Below are positions 46,206 through 57,634 of a DNA stretch of 64,000 bases, piece by piece. Position numbers and translations under genes: made by a program. Origin of the DNA: Dastarcus helophoroides (lineage: Eukaryota > Arthropoda > Insecta > Coleoptera > Bothrideridae). The notes below the pieces were generated by a model. That model was given only the letters and a program-made list of their open reading frames with translations, had not been told where the DNA came from and did not search any database. The number at the start of each line of letters is the position of its first letter. Positions within the stretch are counted from its first letter, which is position 1. The stretch is taken from the NCBI GenBank assembly GCA_028583605.1, contig CM053325.1, positions 43,017,435 through 43,081,434 on the forward strand, read 5' to 3'.

Positions 46206-48024
46206 CACTGCTAGTCTGTAACTTAAAATAAATTCAGTAAAACAAAGACAGTTTTTTTTTTGGAAATATGCTCGGACACATCGAATAATATTTTAATCTG
46301 CGCTCTTTTTTATGTCATCGACAATATATTTAAATAGCAACCCTATTTTTTCTTGGCCATTCTTAAAGGTTATATTAAGTTACACAGGCGTACAAAATTT
46401 AAATTGTTGAGTCCTTGTCATTTAAAAAATATTTACAACTTTAATAACTTATTCAAAAAATCCAGAAATCTGATTCAATTTAATACAATTTTCATAGTTT
46501 TAAAATCGCGTATCAAGCTGGGTTGACGTCTTATCACAATCTCATAAAAAAGTTAATAAAAACAAATAAGAAGAGTGGTATTGTAAAGATCAAAGAGGCT
46601 ATTAGTTTGTCGTTTAGTCAGAAATACCATTTATTAAAAAATCGACCAAACTGCCATACCTAATTGAAACCTACAAGAGTGAAATTTTAATAATAATTGG
46701 CTACGGAGATAGAACAAGAACACAAAATGAAATTATTCGTTTATTCAGAGAGAAGTATCCTGATTTACCAGCCATATTGCAAAGTACCGTAAGCAAGACT
46801 GAAAACCAGTTTCAGGAAAATGGGCATTTTAGAAAAACAAGTATTCCCCGTCAAAATGCACTCAATGAAGATGTCAAAATTAATGTACTTCTCTCTGTCC
46901 AAGAAAATCCTCATGTCTCCACTAGACAGATAGGTAGAGACCTCGAAATTAGCCAGTCTGCAGTTACAAAAATTTTGAAAATTCAAAAATTTCATCCTTA
47001 TAAAATGACAATCCTCCATGAACTCTTAGAAGATGATCCGGATAGAAGACTCCAGTTTTGTGAACAAATGATGGATCTACTGGACAGAAATATTTTAAGC
47101 ATAGAAAATATCCTGTTTTCAGATGAATCAACGTTTATGTTAAATGATGAGATAAATGGTCAAAATTGTTGTTACTAGGCAGACAAAAACCCACACTGGA
47201 TGAGGGAAGGCCACACTCAACATCCAGAGAAAGTCAATGTTTGGGCAGAGATTGTTGGGGATCGAGTTGTATGACCAATTTTTTTTCAAGAAAATCTTAT
47301 GAAGCAGGATATTTAGAATTCTTGCAGGAAGAGCTAATTCCTGATTTAGCTATTTTGTTTCCTGATCCGGTCGAATCTGGTTTCAACAAGACGGTGCCCC
47401 TCCTCATTTGGCAAGACCCGTCCTTGAGTATCTGGATGATGTATTTCCAGGCGGATGGATTGGTAGAAGAGGACCTTTTGAATGGCTATCCAGGTCTCCG
47501 GACTTAACACCTACGGACAATTTCTTATTGAGGTATTTGAAGAATAAAGTATTTAGGACCAGACCTGCAAATATTGAGGAGTTGAAAGGACGAATAAGAC
47601 AGGAATGTAGACTAATTTCCCCCGAAGTAATTAGAAATGTTCAAAACCAGTTTCAGTTCCGCTTACGGTATTGTCAGTTAGTAAATGGACAACATTTCGA
47701 ACATTTATTGAAAAAAGATTACCTTGATTTTTTAATTAGTTAATATTTTTTAAATATTTTTTAAATGACAAGAAATAAAAAATTGAAATTTTGTACTCAT
47801 GTGTAACTTGATATACCCCTTTAAGAATAGTTAAGAAAAAAATAGAGGATACCTATTTAAAAAATTGTCGATGACGTCATATCTTATATTTAGGACATGC
47901 TGTATAAAACTTTGATACATTAAAAAGAACGCAAATTAAAATGTTAATTAACGTGTCCGAGCATATTTCCGAAACAATCTGTCTTTGATTTACTGAATTT
48001 ATTCCAAGTTACTGACTAGACCCG
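46206..48024 (+). mobile_element. Tc1/mariner-superfamily element with long terminal inverted repeats
   Basis: TA (46204-46205 and 48025-48026) bounds the element. CTAGTC(A/T)GTAACTT starts five bases inside each end. The inverted repeats extend about 240-280 bp inward (AAATATGCTCGGACAC, ATTTTAAT(C/T)TGCG, GTCATCGACAAT, TATT(C)AAGTTACAC, TGTCATTTAAAAAATATTTA). The right repeat has about 40 bp extra. Long terminal repeats of this size are unusual for the superfamily, where a few tens of bases are common. Confidence 0.82.
46690..47743 (+). pseudogene. Tc1/mariner-superfamily transposase (Tc3-like, insect type)
   Basis: The frames read GYGDRTRTQNEIIRLFREKY, STVSKTENQF (DNA-binding region), STRQIGRDLEISQSAVTKIL (second helix-turn-helix), FSDESTFMLNDEINGQN (first catalytic Asp), NPHWMREGHTQHPEKVNVWA, WFQQDGAPPH (second catalytic Asp, near 47383), GRRGPFEW with RSPDLTPTD (third catalytic Asp) and ECRLISPEVIRNVQNQFQFR. 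All three Asp codons are present, but two or more frameshifts (near 47165 and in 47280-47400) and stops split them between frames. It lies between the long terminal repeats described for the element. It would cut and paste DNA at TA sites if intact; this copy cannot. Confidence 0.88.
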
Positions 48025-48268
48025 TATAAGGGAGCCATTATGAGTACAGTCAATTTATACGATTATACAAAATTTAGAATTTAAAACTATTTTCTCAATT
48101 AAAAAAAAATAAAAACAAATATTTTAAAAAAGAAAACATTAGAAAGTAACATTTTTAACTCTCATAATGTAAAATTCTCCAGTAATCATAACTAATAAAC
48201 TACATTAACAATAAAAACAAAAATAGCATGTTAGTATAACAACGGCTAATTAAACTATTGGTAAAACT

Positions 48269-50711
48269 GTAGCAGGTATTTAGAATAAAACGGTTTTGAA
48301 CTATAAGCCGAGGCAACAAACATTATTTTTCAATATGACTAATATAAATTAGTCTTTTATTCAAACGACGGATCTGTTTTAGGCTTTTAGTAAAACATCC
48401 CATGTACATATATGCACTATAGACATTTGCTATCTTGAAAACAAATGGAAATGGTTACTATGTACTACCTAGATGAAATGCCATGAAAGATATTTCACTG
48501 TAGAATAGTCTTTAAAAGGAAAATAAAATCATTATCAAACATAGAATTAAAAAATATTCAAGGTGCCAAATAAGATATCAAATATCCCTTGAAAGGGTTC
48601 CTGTAAAATGGAGAGAAGCTCAAACGATGTATTAACTAGTTCATTCTAGCTTAATACTTCACCTTCAGCCACTAAAACTAAATACTCCTTAATAGCAACC
48701 CTGCTCTTATGGATGGCAGTGGACTGGAAGAAGGTTCCTTTAAATGATCACCTTGATTGCCGAATTTACCGCCACCCGATTTTATACGGGATCAATATTT
48801 TTTGTAAATTATTTGTACAGGGTCCCATTTTCGGTACTTTTCTGGGGTATTGGACTTGGTAATAAAGATAGAGTGTTGGGATTTTTACTTTGCTGTCCTA
48901 CTTTTTGATATAACAAACGATTCCAGTCTTAAATTTGTCATGACTGTCTTAGTGTTTAAGCTACAGGATGATTTTGAAAATCTTTACTTTTTGGCCATGC
49001 CTCGCATTTCCATTATGCCTTCTTATATTAAAAAGGTACAAATAATATTGCTAAAGTTTTTTGCGTTAAGTTCAGTGGCGTGGTCAGTTTTTTTCTAGAA
49101 AGACAAAATTTTTGAGATATTAACCAAAGTTACATTTTCTTAAATGGAATCCAATATTTTTATAATTTATACTTTACTTATAGCAGAAGGCTATGACCAA
49201 TTTTTTAGAAACAAATGCAAAATTCTTAATTATTTTAAAAAATTACTTTAAAATGTTTCTATATTTTCAGTTATGTGTTTAAAATTATTGGTATTTCTAT
49301 TTTTTCAAAATTCTTTGAGCTTTAAATATTGTTATACCAACACCTTTCTCTATTTTTCAACGAGATGAGCAAGTTGATGTTCATGTATACCATAACACTT
49401 TTATTTACTTTTCTCTTCATGTTGCTGTACTTCGTACAGGAGTTGGTTTGGCGTACCGAATCATTCGGCCTAGACCAATAATTCTGGTAAATTTAGTTAA
49501 AAGAGTAACAAAAATACACCAATATTGCATTCAAAAAAGGGTTTCTAATTTTCAAAATAATCTTTAAAAAATTTCAGCTTGTTTTTATTAGATAGACCTT
49601 TTGTGTTTTTACGATAAAGTGAAACATGCAATATTGATTAAATTTTAATGCAGAATTGAAAATATTAAAATTTACTTTTTAAGAGTTTAATTCTTTGAAT
49701 AATTATTAATTTTGCCTTTGTTTCTAATAAATTAGTCATAGCCTACTGCTATAAATTATACAAATATCGAAATTTGAGCATATTTTTAAAAATGAACCTT
49801 AACAACTATATATCTTTTAAAAGCCCAAATTATGCTTAATCAACATAAAAAATAATATATGGGGTATTCGATTTAAAAAAATATAACTTTGGTTAATATC
49901 TCAAAAATTTGAATTTTTAGAAAAACATTCACTACGCCGCTGAACTTAACGAAAACATCTGTAGCAAGATACCTTTTTGATGTAAGAAGACATAACGAAA
50001 AAACAAGGCATGGCTAAAAAATGAAGATTTTCAATATCACCCTGTAGCTTAAAAACTAAGACATCTATGGCAAATTTGAGACTGAAATTTTTCATTTCAT
50101 TAAAAAGCAGGACAGTAAAGTGAAAATCCTAACACGCTATTTTTAATAAGTCCAATACCTTCGAAAAGTGCCGACAATGGGAAACCCGTACAGACATTGT
50201 ATCAAACCCTGTCCTTTAAATTTAATATAAATATGTAATATCTTTTTGAATATCATTATTAAATAATTTTGTTTTGGATATTTAATGGTCTTCTAAGGTA
50301 TTTTAAAACCTTTGCCATAATATTTTTGTATTCTAGTGATCCAAAATCAACCCCTGGTACTTTTATTAGCAAGAAGGGCATATATAAATTTTTAAACTTT
50401 TTTATTGAAATTTCCAAAATTTTTTCAACGTCTTTCTTTTGGCCTCTGACGGATTGTACAGTTTCTTCTTTTGTACTCGTTTAGCTTTTGCTAAACGCCT
50501 AAAACAGATCCGTCGTTTGAGTAAAATATTAAGTTAAGAAAATAATATCAGTTTTACTTATTCACCCGATACATGGTATCTATCTTTTAGGTAAATGACT
50601 AATTTAGACCAATCAAATAACAAAATATTGTATCACTTTCCTATTTGCCGGCATTTACCAAATTGCCTAGGCTTTTAACTAAATATCGCGTTATTCTAAA
50701 TGCCTGCTACA
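48269..50711. mobile_element. TIR element (outer of a nested pair)
   Basis: TGTAGCAGGTATTTAGAATAA at 48269 is mirrored by the right end, ending CCTGCTACA at 50711. CAAACGACGGATCTGTTTTA near 48363 is mirrored near 50500. The right terminal region is longer than the left by about 90 bp. The frame 50269-50484 lies inside with no transposase motif. A second inverted-repeat element sits within it. Confidence 0.65.
48814..50193. mobile_element. Foldback element nested in the TIR element (FB3)
   Basis: TGTACAGGGTCCCATTTTCG on the left corresponds to TGTACGGGTTTCCCATTGTC reading in from the right. The arms match for about 450-600 bp (GGTATTGGACTT, TTTTTACTTTGCTGTCC, AAGCTACAGGATGAT, GGCCATGCCT, TTACATTTTCTTAAATGGA, AGAAGGCTATGAC), leaving only a short centre near 49.3-49.7 kb. 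The AGAAGGCTATGAC phrase is shared with FB4. The 48850-49098 frame is arm sequence. Confidence 0.65.
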
Positions 50712-50754
50712 TAACCACAAACGATGCTGAAAAGAGAAACCTAGCCCATCGCCG

Positions 50755-52280
50755 CAATTTTCTATACACCATCCGTGATCGCAAATCAGGTTGAGCCGAA
50801 GATTAGGATCTAAATGTTACCTGCGATCCTAAAACAGCTGTGCTAAACGGGATACGTAATTGCAAATAACATTTGCTATATAATCTTTATGCTTTGTAAA
50901 AATGGCTGATTTTTACTGAGAGTAAAAGTACGCAACTCTATCACTGCTATATCTACTTTTCTTCTGTATATGAGGATTCTTATTAAACGCCTACCTTCTG
51001 CACTAATGGAAAGTTCAAATTTATATCAAAACACTTTTTTAAAAATGTTAATGTTTTTGGTATTAAATAAAGTGGTAACATTTTAACTAGGGATGTTTTT
51101 TTTTTTGGTCGACCAAAATTACAAACCAAAAATATAACTTTAGGACCATTTTTGGGCGACAAAAATAATTTTAAAAACTCTGTAACAGAAGTAATATCCG
51201 CAATAATTTCATATTCATATCCGAAACCGATACAATATTCGAAAATATCTGTAGATCTAAAATATCATATCCGTACCAACCCTATCTTTAAATACTGCAA
51301 GATCGGATTATTTTATGACAAATTTTTAAATTTTTCCTTTGCTGTCTTGAAAATACAAAACAAAGTTCTGAAAAATTTAATTTGTTTATCCCTCTCATAA
51401 ATATATATTTTATTAAAATGTAAATATGTTTAATAATCATATAAAAATTTGTCTTAAAAAATGTCTTAAAATTGCATGTGCAAGCGGGACTACTTTTGGC
51501 AGCTGCATTTTCGTTTTGAAATTTTTGAAAAACAATGAAAACAAAAATAAAAACAAGAGTTAAACTTTAAAACATACTTTTCTAAGTGTTTTGTTTTACA
51601 TACAACAGGATTTTTTTACATTCATTACATAACATAACATAATTTTCGTTTGGCCCAATAGGCACATATTTTTTGGACATTTAGTTTATACCTTCGAACT
51701 CGAAGAATTTAGGGTTACTTTCTTGCTGGCTTAAGAGGAATATCCCAAAAGAAAACCTGGATTGTTGAGTATGAAATTTCATCCACATGAGCTGTCCTCT
51801 TCAGATGTCCAGTAAAGACTTCTTATGAAAGGACTTACAATGAAAGAACCTTGAAGTATTGGTGGATGATTGTTGTTTATTTTATACCTTTTTTGTGTCG
51901 CTGACTATCATAGTTTGTTCATTTTTGGCTTCTTCTTCTCATAAAGCTTTCCAAAACTCTTAGCCCTACTATTCGCTCTATTTTTTTTTTAATTCTTCTA
52001 GAAAAACTGTTCTGAGACATTTTTTCTTACTCTTAAAACTTCTCCAGGAAATGTCCATCGTCAAGATTTCACACAGTATGACCTATCGTTGTATGTTTGT
52101 TTCAACCTTCAACATTATTGAATTTTATTGCAATTATTCAAGGGGGGGGGGATTTGCGATTGCGTATGGTATTTAGCGCGGTTGATTTGAGATCATAGGT
52201 GGTATTTAGATTCGATGTTCGGACATGATCCGTTTTGAGATCAGCGGTAGCATATAGAAAAATGCCTCCAGTCATATCAA
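50755..52280. mobile_element. Candidate inverted-repeat element (diverged ends)
   Basis: About 120 bp at each end are similar in opposite orientation: on the left GATCGCAAATCAGGTTGAG, GATCTAAAT, GCTAAACGGGATACGTAATT; the reverse complement of the right end gives ATCTAAATACC, GATCTCAAATCAACC, GCTAAATACCATACGCAATC. The interior (about 50880-52140) has no recognised coding sequence. Similarity is moderate, so the call is tentative. Confidence 0.4.
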
Positions 52281-55249
52281 ATATCAAAACATTGTGGATT
52301 GTTTTACATTTATTGTTGTATTTAATATTAACACGGTTTATTAGTTATGAAAATTAGAAATTGGTAAAACATTTAGTAGCAAAGAAAATATGGATGTTTG
52401 CTATAAAAGACACCTTTAATATTGAAAAAAAAACAAAAGATAAAAATGTCATCAATTTAAACATTCCGTGAAAATAAAAAAATAAAAATGTAACGGCTTG
52501 AGTTTGTAAGGGTTTTTTGTGATCATTTGAGGTTGAAAAATTGAAGCCCTTTTTCAACCAACTTTCTCCTATTAACTTTACTAACAAAAAGCGATAATTA
52601 AGACTTATAGATAATGCTTTGCAATTTCTCTAACCATATTCGTATTTTATGTAGGAACATTGTTTCCTTACCCATTGATCAATATGTTATCAAAGCCAAA
52701 AATGACTATTATTTTGAATAACGATACTTCGTAATTCGTTAGATTAACGAGAATTAAATTATTTGGTAAAGTTTTGTGGTGGTGTAACTGAAAAAAAATA
52801 TATTGGAGTCCATGAATCTTTCTAAAAGTAAATATCTAAAACTTTTTAACACTTAATAAAACTTTAGCAAAATTTTTGACTGATGGTTTTCTTATAATTA
52901 CCCAAAAATTGCTAAAACAAAAATATATGTACGCAGGTTTGATTTCCTTTTGTCTTTTTCTCGATGGGTATTTTTCATCGATTCAACCTTTTTGAAAATC
53001 ACCTAGAAATTGAGATTTTTTTCTCCTGAGTTCTGTTCGAAGTGTATTAGTGCAGATGTAAAATAGAAGACGAAATTACGAAATCTTGAAATAATACAAA
53101 ATTGTATCTGAGACCAAATATCATTACCAGACTTATTTGCATAAATGCCGAAGGATATCTGAATTTATTATTATTTTCCAAACATTCATTTACGTATTTT
53201 TGCGGTTACCTTTAAATTAAACGAATAGGAACAAAAAAATAAACGAAAAATCGGAATATAAATAAAGGTTTGGCTTTTATCTGCCAATCTGAAACATTTG
53301 CATAATGGGCTAAGCATTTATCGATTTTTTAGGAAAAGCGACTAGAATGAAATTTGGAAGGAGTATATGAATATTCAAGTAAAAATGTCCAGTCTTTTAA
53401 ATACGAGGCACGATAAATTTTAATTTCATCGACTTCAAGCATTAGCGGAGAAAATTTAAAATTTTTGCAAATTATTACATTGTAATTTCTCAAAGGATTA
53501 ATTAATCTAAAGCTGTTGCTAAATATGGTAAATTAATTTATTATTCAAGAGGCTTAAGCAAGTTTTAACAATATGTATAAAATCAGCATGCTAAAGATGT
53601 TGAAATTTACTTTTTATATATAATGATCCAACAATAATCACTTAAATGGATGAAATAATGTATGAAAGTGCAAAGCTTTAAGGATTACAGGGTTAAATTT
53701 AAACATTTTGTTAAAAAATTTGACGTGAACTAATAAAGGTAGTTGACAGTTTATAGGCAGAATGCAGACGTTGTTGCAGACGTTATTACAGCAAAACAAA
53801 ACTTTCGTATGCAATATTCAAATATTACATCGTAAAAAACGCAGAAAAGATTTACGTAGTCTTCTACAGAAACATGTTTACTTTTTTACACAGTTAAATT
53901 AAATATAAACCGAATACGGTGTCAGCTTGTTTCATGCTTTTCCGATCCGAACTCAGTTAAAGTTTGTAGCGCTACCGAGAAACTCGAATGTATATATGTA
54001 CACGAAGAAATGGGTTTTTTGATAACTTTGGAGAAGTTTGATGCTCGCTAGAATATTTACATTTATATTTTTAAATTTCAGGATAAATATTTCAAACGTA
54101 GGTGAAATATTCAAAATAAACCTACATTTCTTATCAAATTCGAGCAAAGGAAGTTGAGAATTAACTCTATAATGCATTTTAAAAATGATTGTTTAAATAT
54201 TACTTATTTATATTTTGATAAATTATATCTACACTATTATAAAACTGACTGGCTTAACGGACAAAGTAATTATTATACATCCGTAAGAACAAACAAAGAC
54301 GGTCCTAATGAAATCACAAGAGTATTTTATCGGAACATGTGATGAAAATGTAGAGGAGTTTTACGCATTATTTAAATCAGTTGGTCTGATGCAAAATTAA
54401 ACAAGAATTCTCCAAAATATATTATATACCGTAAGTAATATGGATCATTCCAGTGAAAAGGTAAAAAATGGCATTCACAAAATCATGAAATAAAAGGTTT
54501 GTTTTTTTTTCAATGATCATTATGAGGTTTAGAGATCTAAATTATACAAATTGTTGATTTATAAAATAAATTTGAACTTAATTACATAATTCAAGTAAAA
54601 TATTGGAAAATATAGAAAATTTTATACCATGGAGGTGATACTTCGTCCATGGAGTTAATGTTTTGTAAAAATAACTAACTAAAAATATTCTTTAAACCAA
54701 AATTATAAACAGTTAATGTCAAAAAACATTATTTTAAGAAATGGTGGTTTCCTATTCCATGAATTTTAATAAGACGGTTCCTTTTTAAAATTGCTTCCGT
54801 ATTTGAAGCATGTTATCTTCAGCAATGTTCGATAGTTTTTATTCCTCCTCGTTTTGTAATAAAATTGTCTGATCTTTTGTCTTTTTCTTGAGTTCTGCGT
54901 TTGCTTTGACTTCTTCTTATCATCTTCTTTTAGCATTTCGTTTTTATGTCTGGCTTTATTTCTGCAATAAATTAATTTTTCTTGGTTGTCTTAACTATAA
55001 AAATAATTTTAAGTATGATATATAATCAGGGCCGACGAGAGAATGGGAAAGGGAGGGAAATCTCGCGAAACATGTAAGTTTAAGGATATTTTGTTAGAAC
55101 GACCTAAGATACAAAAAAAAAAGCCTCAAGACCTAAGATACAAAAAGAAACCTCAGGACCTAATCCGTTCCTCGACGTTCCTGAATGTAACGACCACGTC
55201 GTGCAACTCTCTATAAAGCTCATGTTAGACCAAAATTAAAGTATAATTA
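52281..55249. other. Long AT-rich stretch without a recognised gene
   Basis: No exon, RNA gene or repeat end was recognised. CAGGGCCGACGAGAG at 55028 looks like a possible transposon end, but no partner was found. Confidence 0.45.
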
Positions 55250-55700
55250 TTAGATGAATTTTAAGAAAAAAAGATGAAATTTTTACGATAACGTTTAGTT
55301 ATTGAGAAAGATATTAAAATTTTAAATATAAAATCGACATTTTTGATGCTCTAATTTTTAAAAATGTCTTAAAATGTCGATTTTTTTTTACTCAAAATTA
55401 CGATATCAATTTTATCATTTGTAGAAATATGTTCTCTAATTTTCAAGTTTAAAAAATTTAAGGCTCTCTTTGTATTTTCAAAAGAACGTTTTTTCATGAG
55501 ATTTCCGAATTTTTTTTTAATGAAATATTGAGAAAAATGGTGACATTACCAGATGAAAGTTGAAATTTCGAGAAAAACTTTAAATTTATTGTTGTTTCTT
55601 TTAAGCAAAGGCAAAATTTTTATTAAGTTAAGTTACTGTTTTATTTGTGTATGAATTTAATTTGTTCAAATACATTTATTTTTTTGTGGAAAATATTAAT
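55250..55700. repeat. Low-complexity AAATTTCGA-type tract
   Basis: AAATTTTTACG, ATTAAAATTTTAAAT and GTTGAAATTTCGAGAAAAAC words recur, as in the other low-complexity tracts of the window. There is no coding signal. Confidence 0.45.
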
Positions 55701-55983
55701 TTGGTGAATTTCTATATTTAGTTAAGGTGAGAAATGCAAGAACTTAATAATTGTATTAATTGATTATTAATAATCATCTAACACTAAAACAGAAAAAAAA
55801 TTCATGACTTTTATTTAATTTAAATAAAATGCACACAGTATTTAAGGATACATTCTTTAAAAATATTAAAAAGCTTCGGTTCCCACCGAAAATCTACTTT
55901 TTGTTGATTTCTAATTATTAAAAACTGAAATAAAAAACTTGTCCCCTGAAACAAAGCAAAATTAAAAAACACATCAAAGGTTG

Positions 55984-56024
55984 CTCTAACGCGTTTCGAC
56001 AGCCAAACTATCATCTTCAGAGAG
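55984..56024 (-). ncRNA. Hammerhead-like RNA motif, family A (minus strand)
   Basis: The minus strand reads CUCU, CUGAAGA, extra U, helix II GAUAGU-UUG-GCUGUC (with G-U wobbles), GAA, ACGCGU, U, AGAG. All core residues match the 5.5-kb copy; only helix II has changed, in a pairing-tolerant way. Confidence 0.55.
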
Positions 56025-56076
56025 ATACTTGTTAGTATATCTCTGAATATTATAGCAGAGAGATACTTGTTAGTAT

Positions 56077-56117
56077 TTCTCTGAAGATGATAGCTTGGCT
56101 GTCGAAACGCGTTAGAG
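56077..56117 (+). ncRNA. Hammerhead-like RNA motif, family A (sense to the receptor gene)
   Basis: The plus strand reads UUCU, CUGAAGA (56081-56087), extra U, helix II GAUAGC-UUG-GCUGUC (one G-U), GAA, ACGCGU, U, AGAG (56114-56117). Helix I has one wobble. The core is intact and would lie in the receptor pre-mRNA just upstream of the coding exon, if transcription starts upstream as the splice acceptor suggests. Confidence 0.55.
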
Positions 56118-56435
56118 CAACGTTTGTTGTGTTTTTTAATCTTTCTTGGTTTCAGGGGACAAGTTTTGTATTTCAATTTTTGAAGATAACCAAGACCAGT
56201 CCGTTCCACCAAAAAAAAAACAAAAAATTCTAATTACTATGCAATAACGATAAAAATCTTTCCTCCACTTCAGTTTTCAATAAAGATTATAATTTGTTTG
56301 TAATATTGTGCTGATTGGAATAAAGACGTTTATTGATGCAATAAGCTGCTGAACAACTTTAACAACAATTTTTCCACAAGATCACGCTAAATGTGTTTTT
56401 TCAGCAGTAAAACGTAAGCCATATAAAAACTTAAA

Positions 56436-56455
56436 TTATTTTTCTCTTGTTTTAG
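56436..56455 (+). promoter_or_regulatory. Probable splice acceptor before the receptor exon
   Basis: A pyrimidine-rich run (ATTTTTCTCTTGTTTTAG) ends in AG at 56454-56455, 73 bases before the first ATG of the receptor frame. This implies an upstream 5' UTR exon that is not identified. Confidence 0.55.
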
Positions 56456-56528
56456 GTGACCAAGCTATAAAATTCACAGAATGTAGAAAAGGGAGTGCAC
56501 TTGTGATGACTTGCAAATTATTGCCAAG

Positions 56529-56817
56529 ATGTCGATGCTGTATCCCAGCGAATCGCCGAATATAATGGCACTTTGTGGAAACAACACAACTTCAGTGGAG
56601 TGTTCCTCATGTATTTGGAACAATATCACTTTTACGTCCGGTTCTATGCAGGAGGGTTTGGGTCACTCGGAGGATCCTAGAACGGAAACGCTCCGGAGGT
56701 ATTCTTACGGAATAGCTCTGCCATCTATATGTCTGCTTGGAATCATTGGAAACATCTTTAACTTGATAGTGCTTACACGGAAAAACATGAGAGGAACGGC
56801 ATACATTTACATGAGAG
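56529..56817 (+). CDS. Class A G-protein-coupled receptor, first coding exon (partial gene)
   Basis: ATG at 56529 (context GCCAAGATG) opens 96 codons plus one base before a consensus donor AG|GTAAGT at 56818. The product starts with a polar, signal-less N-terminus (residues 1-57) with possible N-glycosylation sites at N18/N19 and N32 and cysteines at 16, 25 and 28. It then enters a hydrophobic segment, residues about 60-83 (YGIALPSICLLGIIGNIFNL), with the GN pair of transmembrane helix 1 (G74, N75), followed by the short first intracellular loop VLTRKNMRGTAYIYMR. This is typical of insect rhodopsin-like peptide or orphan receptors (FMRFamide-receptor-like proteins are the closest I can name, with low certainty). 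The receptor would sit in the plasma membrane and signal through G proteins. Helices 2-7 must be encoded beyond the window. Codon use and hydrophobic pattern differ clearly from the surrounding AT-driven frames. Reading past 56817 gives intron translation only. Confidence 0.85.
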
Positions 56818-57462
56818 GTAAGTTTTCAAATAATATTGTAAAAGTATTTCATAGTTTCAATAGGAGAATTGTCCACCCTAAAGTTTTTAATGCACATACC
56901 AACAGGGAAACAAAATCGCTTTCGATCTTATTATATCTCGTCATAATTCGGTCAAAATAATTATTTTAATTTACTATAATTCGCATTAAGCTGAAAATTA
57001 ATATAGCTCTTTGGTACGTTATTACAAATAAAATATCAAAATTCCCCATGGATCCTACTAAAATGAAGCTAAAAAATGTATTCAAGGTCAAAGATCAAAA
57101 TTGTCTTTTTTGCATTTTTTTTGTAAACGATATTATCATAAGAATATGTCAAATGAAATTCTAGATCATGCAATTATCTACAAAAATTTTTCTTCAATAT
57201 TTTTACGAAATTAAGAGTAAAAAAAGTCGAACTTTATGGTTATTATACGGAACTAAGAATATTATAAGGATACTAACGCACCGAGATCAACAATGTAGTT
57301 CGACCGAGGGCATTATTATCCTGTAACACCCGTAGTGCCTCCAACGTTTAATTCCTAGAAGTCTGTTATTTGATTCGATTTTTTTAACATTTTGATTTAT
57401 TAATTTGATTTCTATCATGTTCCGAAATATTTGTGAAATTCTTCAATATTAAACTTTATTAA
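56818..57462 (+). other. Start of receptor intron
   Basis: The donor GTAAGTTTT begins at 56818. No acceptor followed by receptor-like coding sequence (helix 2) was found up to 64000, so the intron is at least 7.2 kb and contains all the transposons to the right. Nothing specific is assigned in this part, except a GACCGAGGGC block near 57303 that may relate to the CCCTAGGGC blocks near 57695-57735. Confidence 0.5.
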
Positions 57463-57634
57463 CAATTAAAACAATAACAAATATTAAAAATTCGACGATG
57501 ATTCCATAAATATTTGTATGACCGGACTTAGTTTCGCTTTTTAAATTGCTGGTATAACCTCCAAAGCAGGTCCGGTCATAGCAAATATTTATCCAAATAT
57601 CGGGGAATTTTTAATATATGTTGTTGTTTAAATC
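57463..57634. mobile_element. Short palindromic element in the receptor intron
   Basis: Arms of about 65 bp (57463-57530 and 57569-57634) are inverted copies: ATATTAAAAATTC, ATAAATATTTG and ATGACCGGAC are mirrored by GTCCGGTCAT, CAAATATTTAT and GAATTTTTAATAT. The loop is about 38 bp. It has no coding content and looks like a foldback MITE. Confidence 0.7.

Larger units (their letters stand above)
55926..56175. mobile_element. Palindromic PLE tail, family A, upstream of the receptor exon
   Basis: The arms (about 55926-56023 and 56078-56175) are inverted copies with several mismatches (symmetric about 56050). The centre carries a direct duplication of AGAGAGATACTTGTTAGTAT. The right arm continues outward through AAGACCAGTCCGTTCCACC (about 56210). 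Each arm carries a hammerhead-like core. The palindrome ends about 350 bp before the receptor's start codon, in sequence that should be intronic because a splice acceptor lies at 56455. Confidence 0.8.

Noticed and set aside
56818..56960. Extension of the receptor frame beyond 56817
   Set aside because: It follows a consensus splice donor and loses receptor character; it is intron translation. Likewise the frame before ATG 56529 begins with a TTG and is probably 5' UTR.
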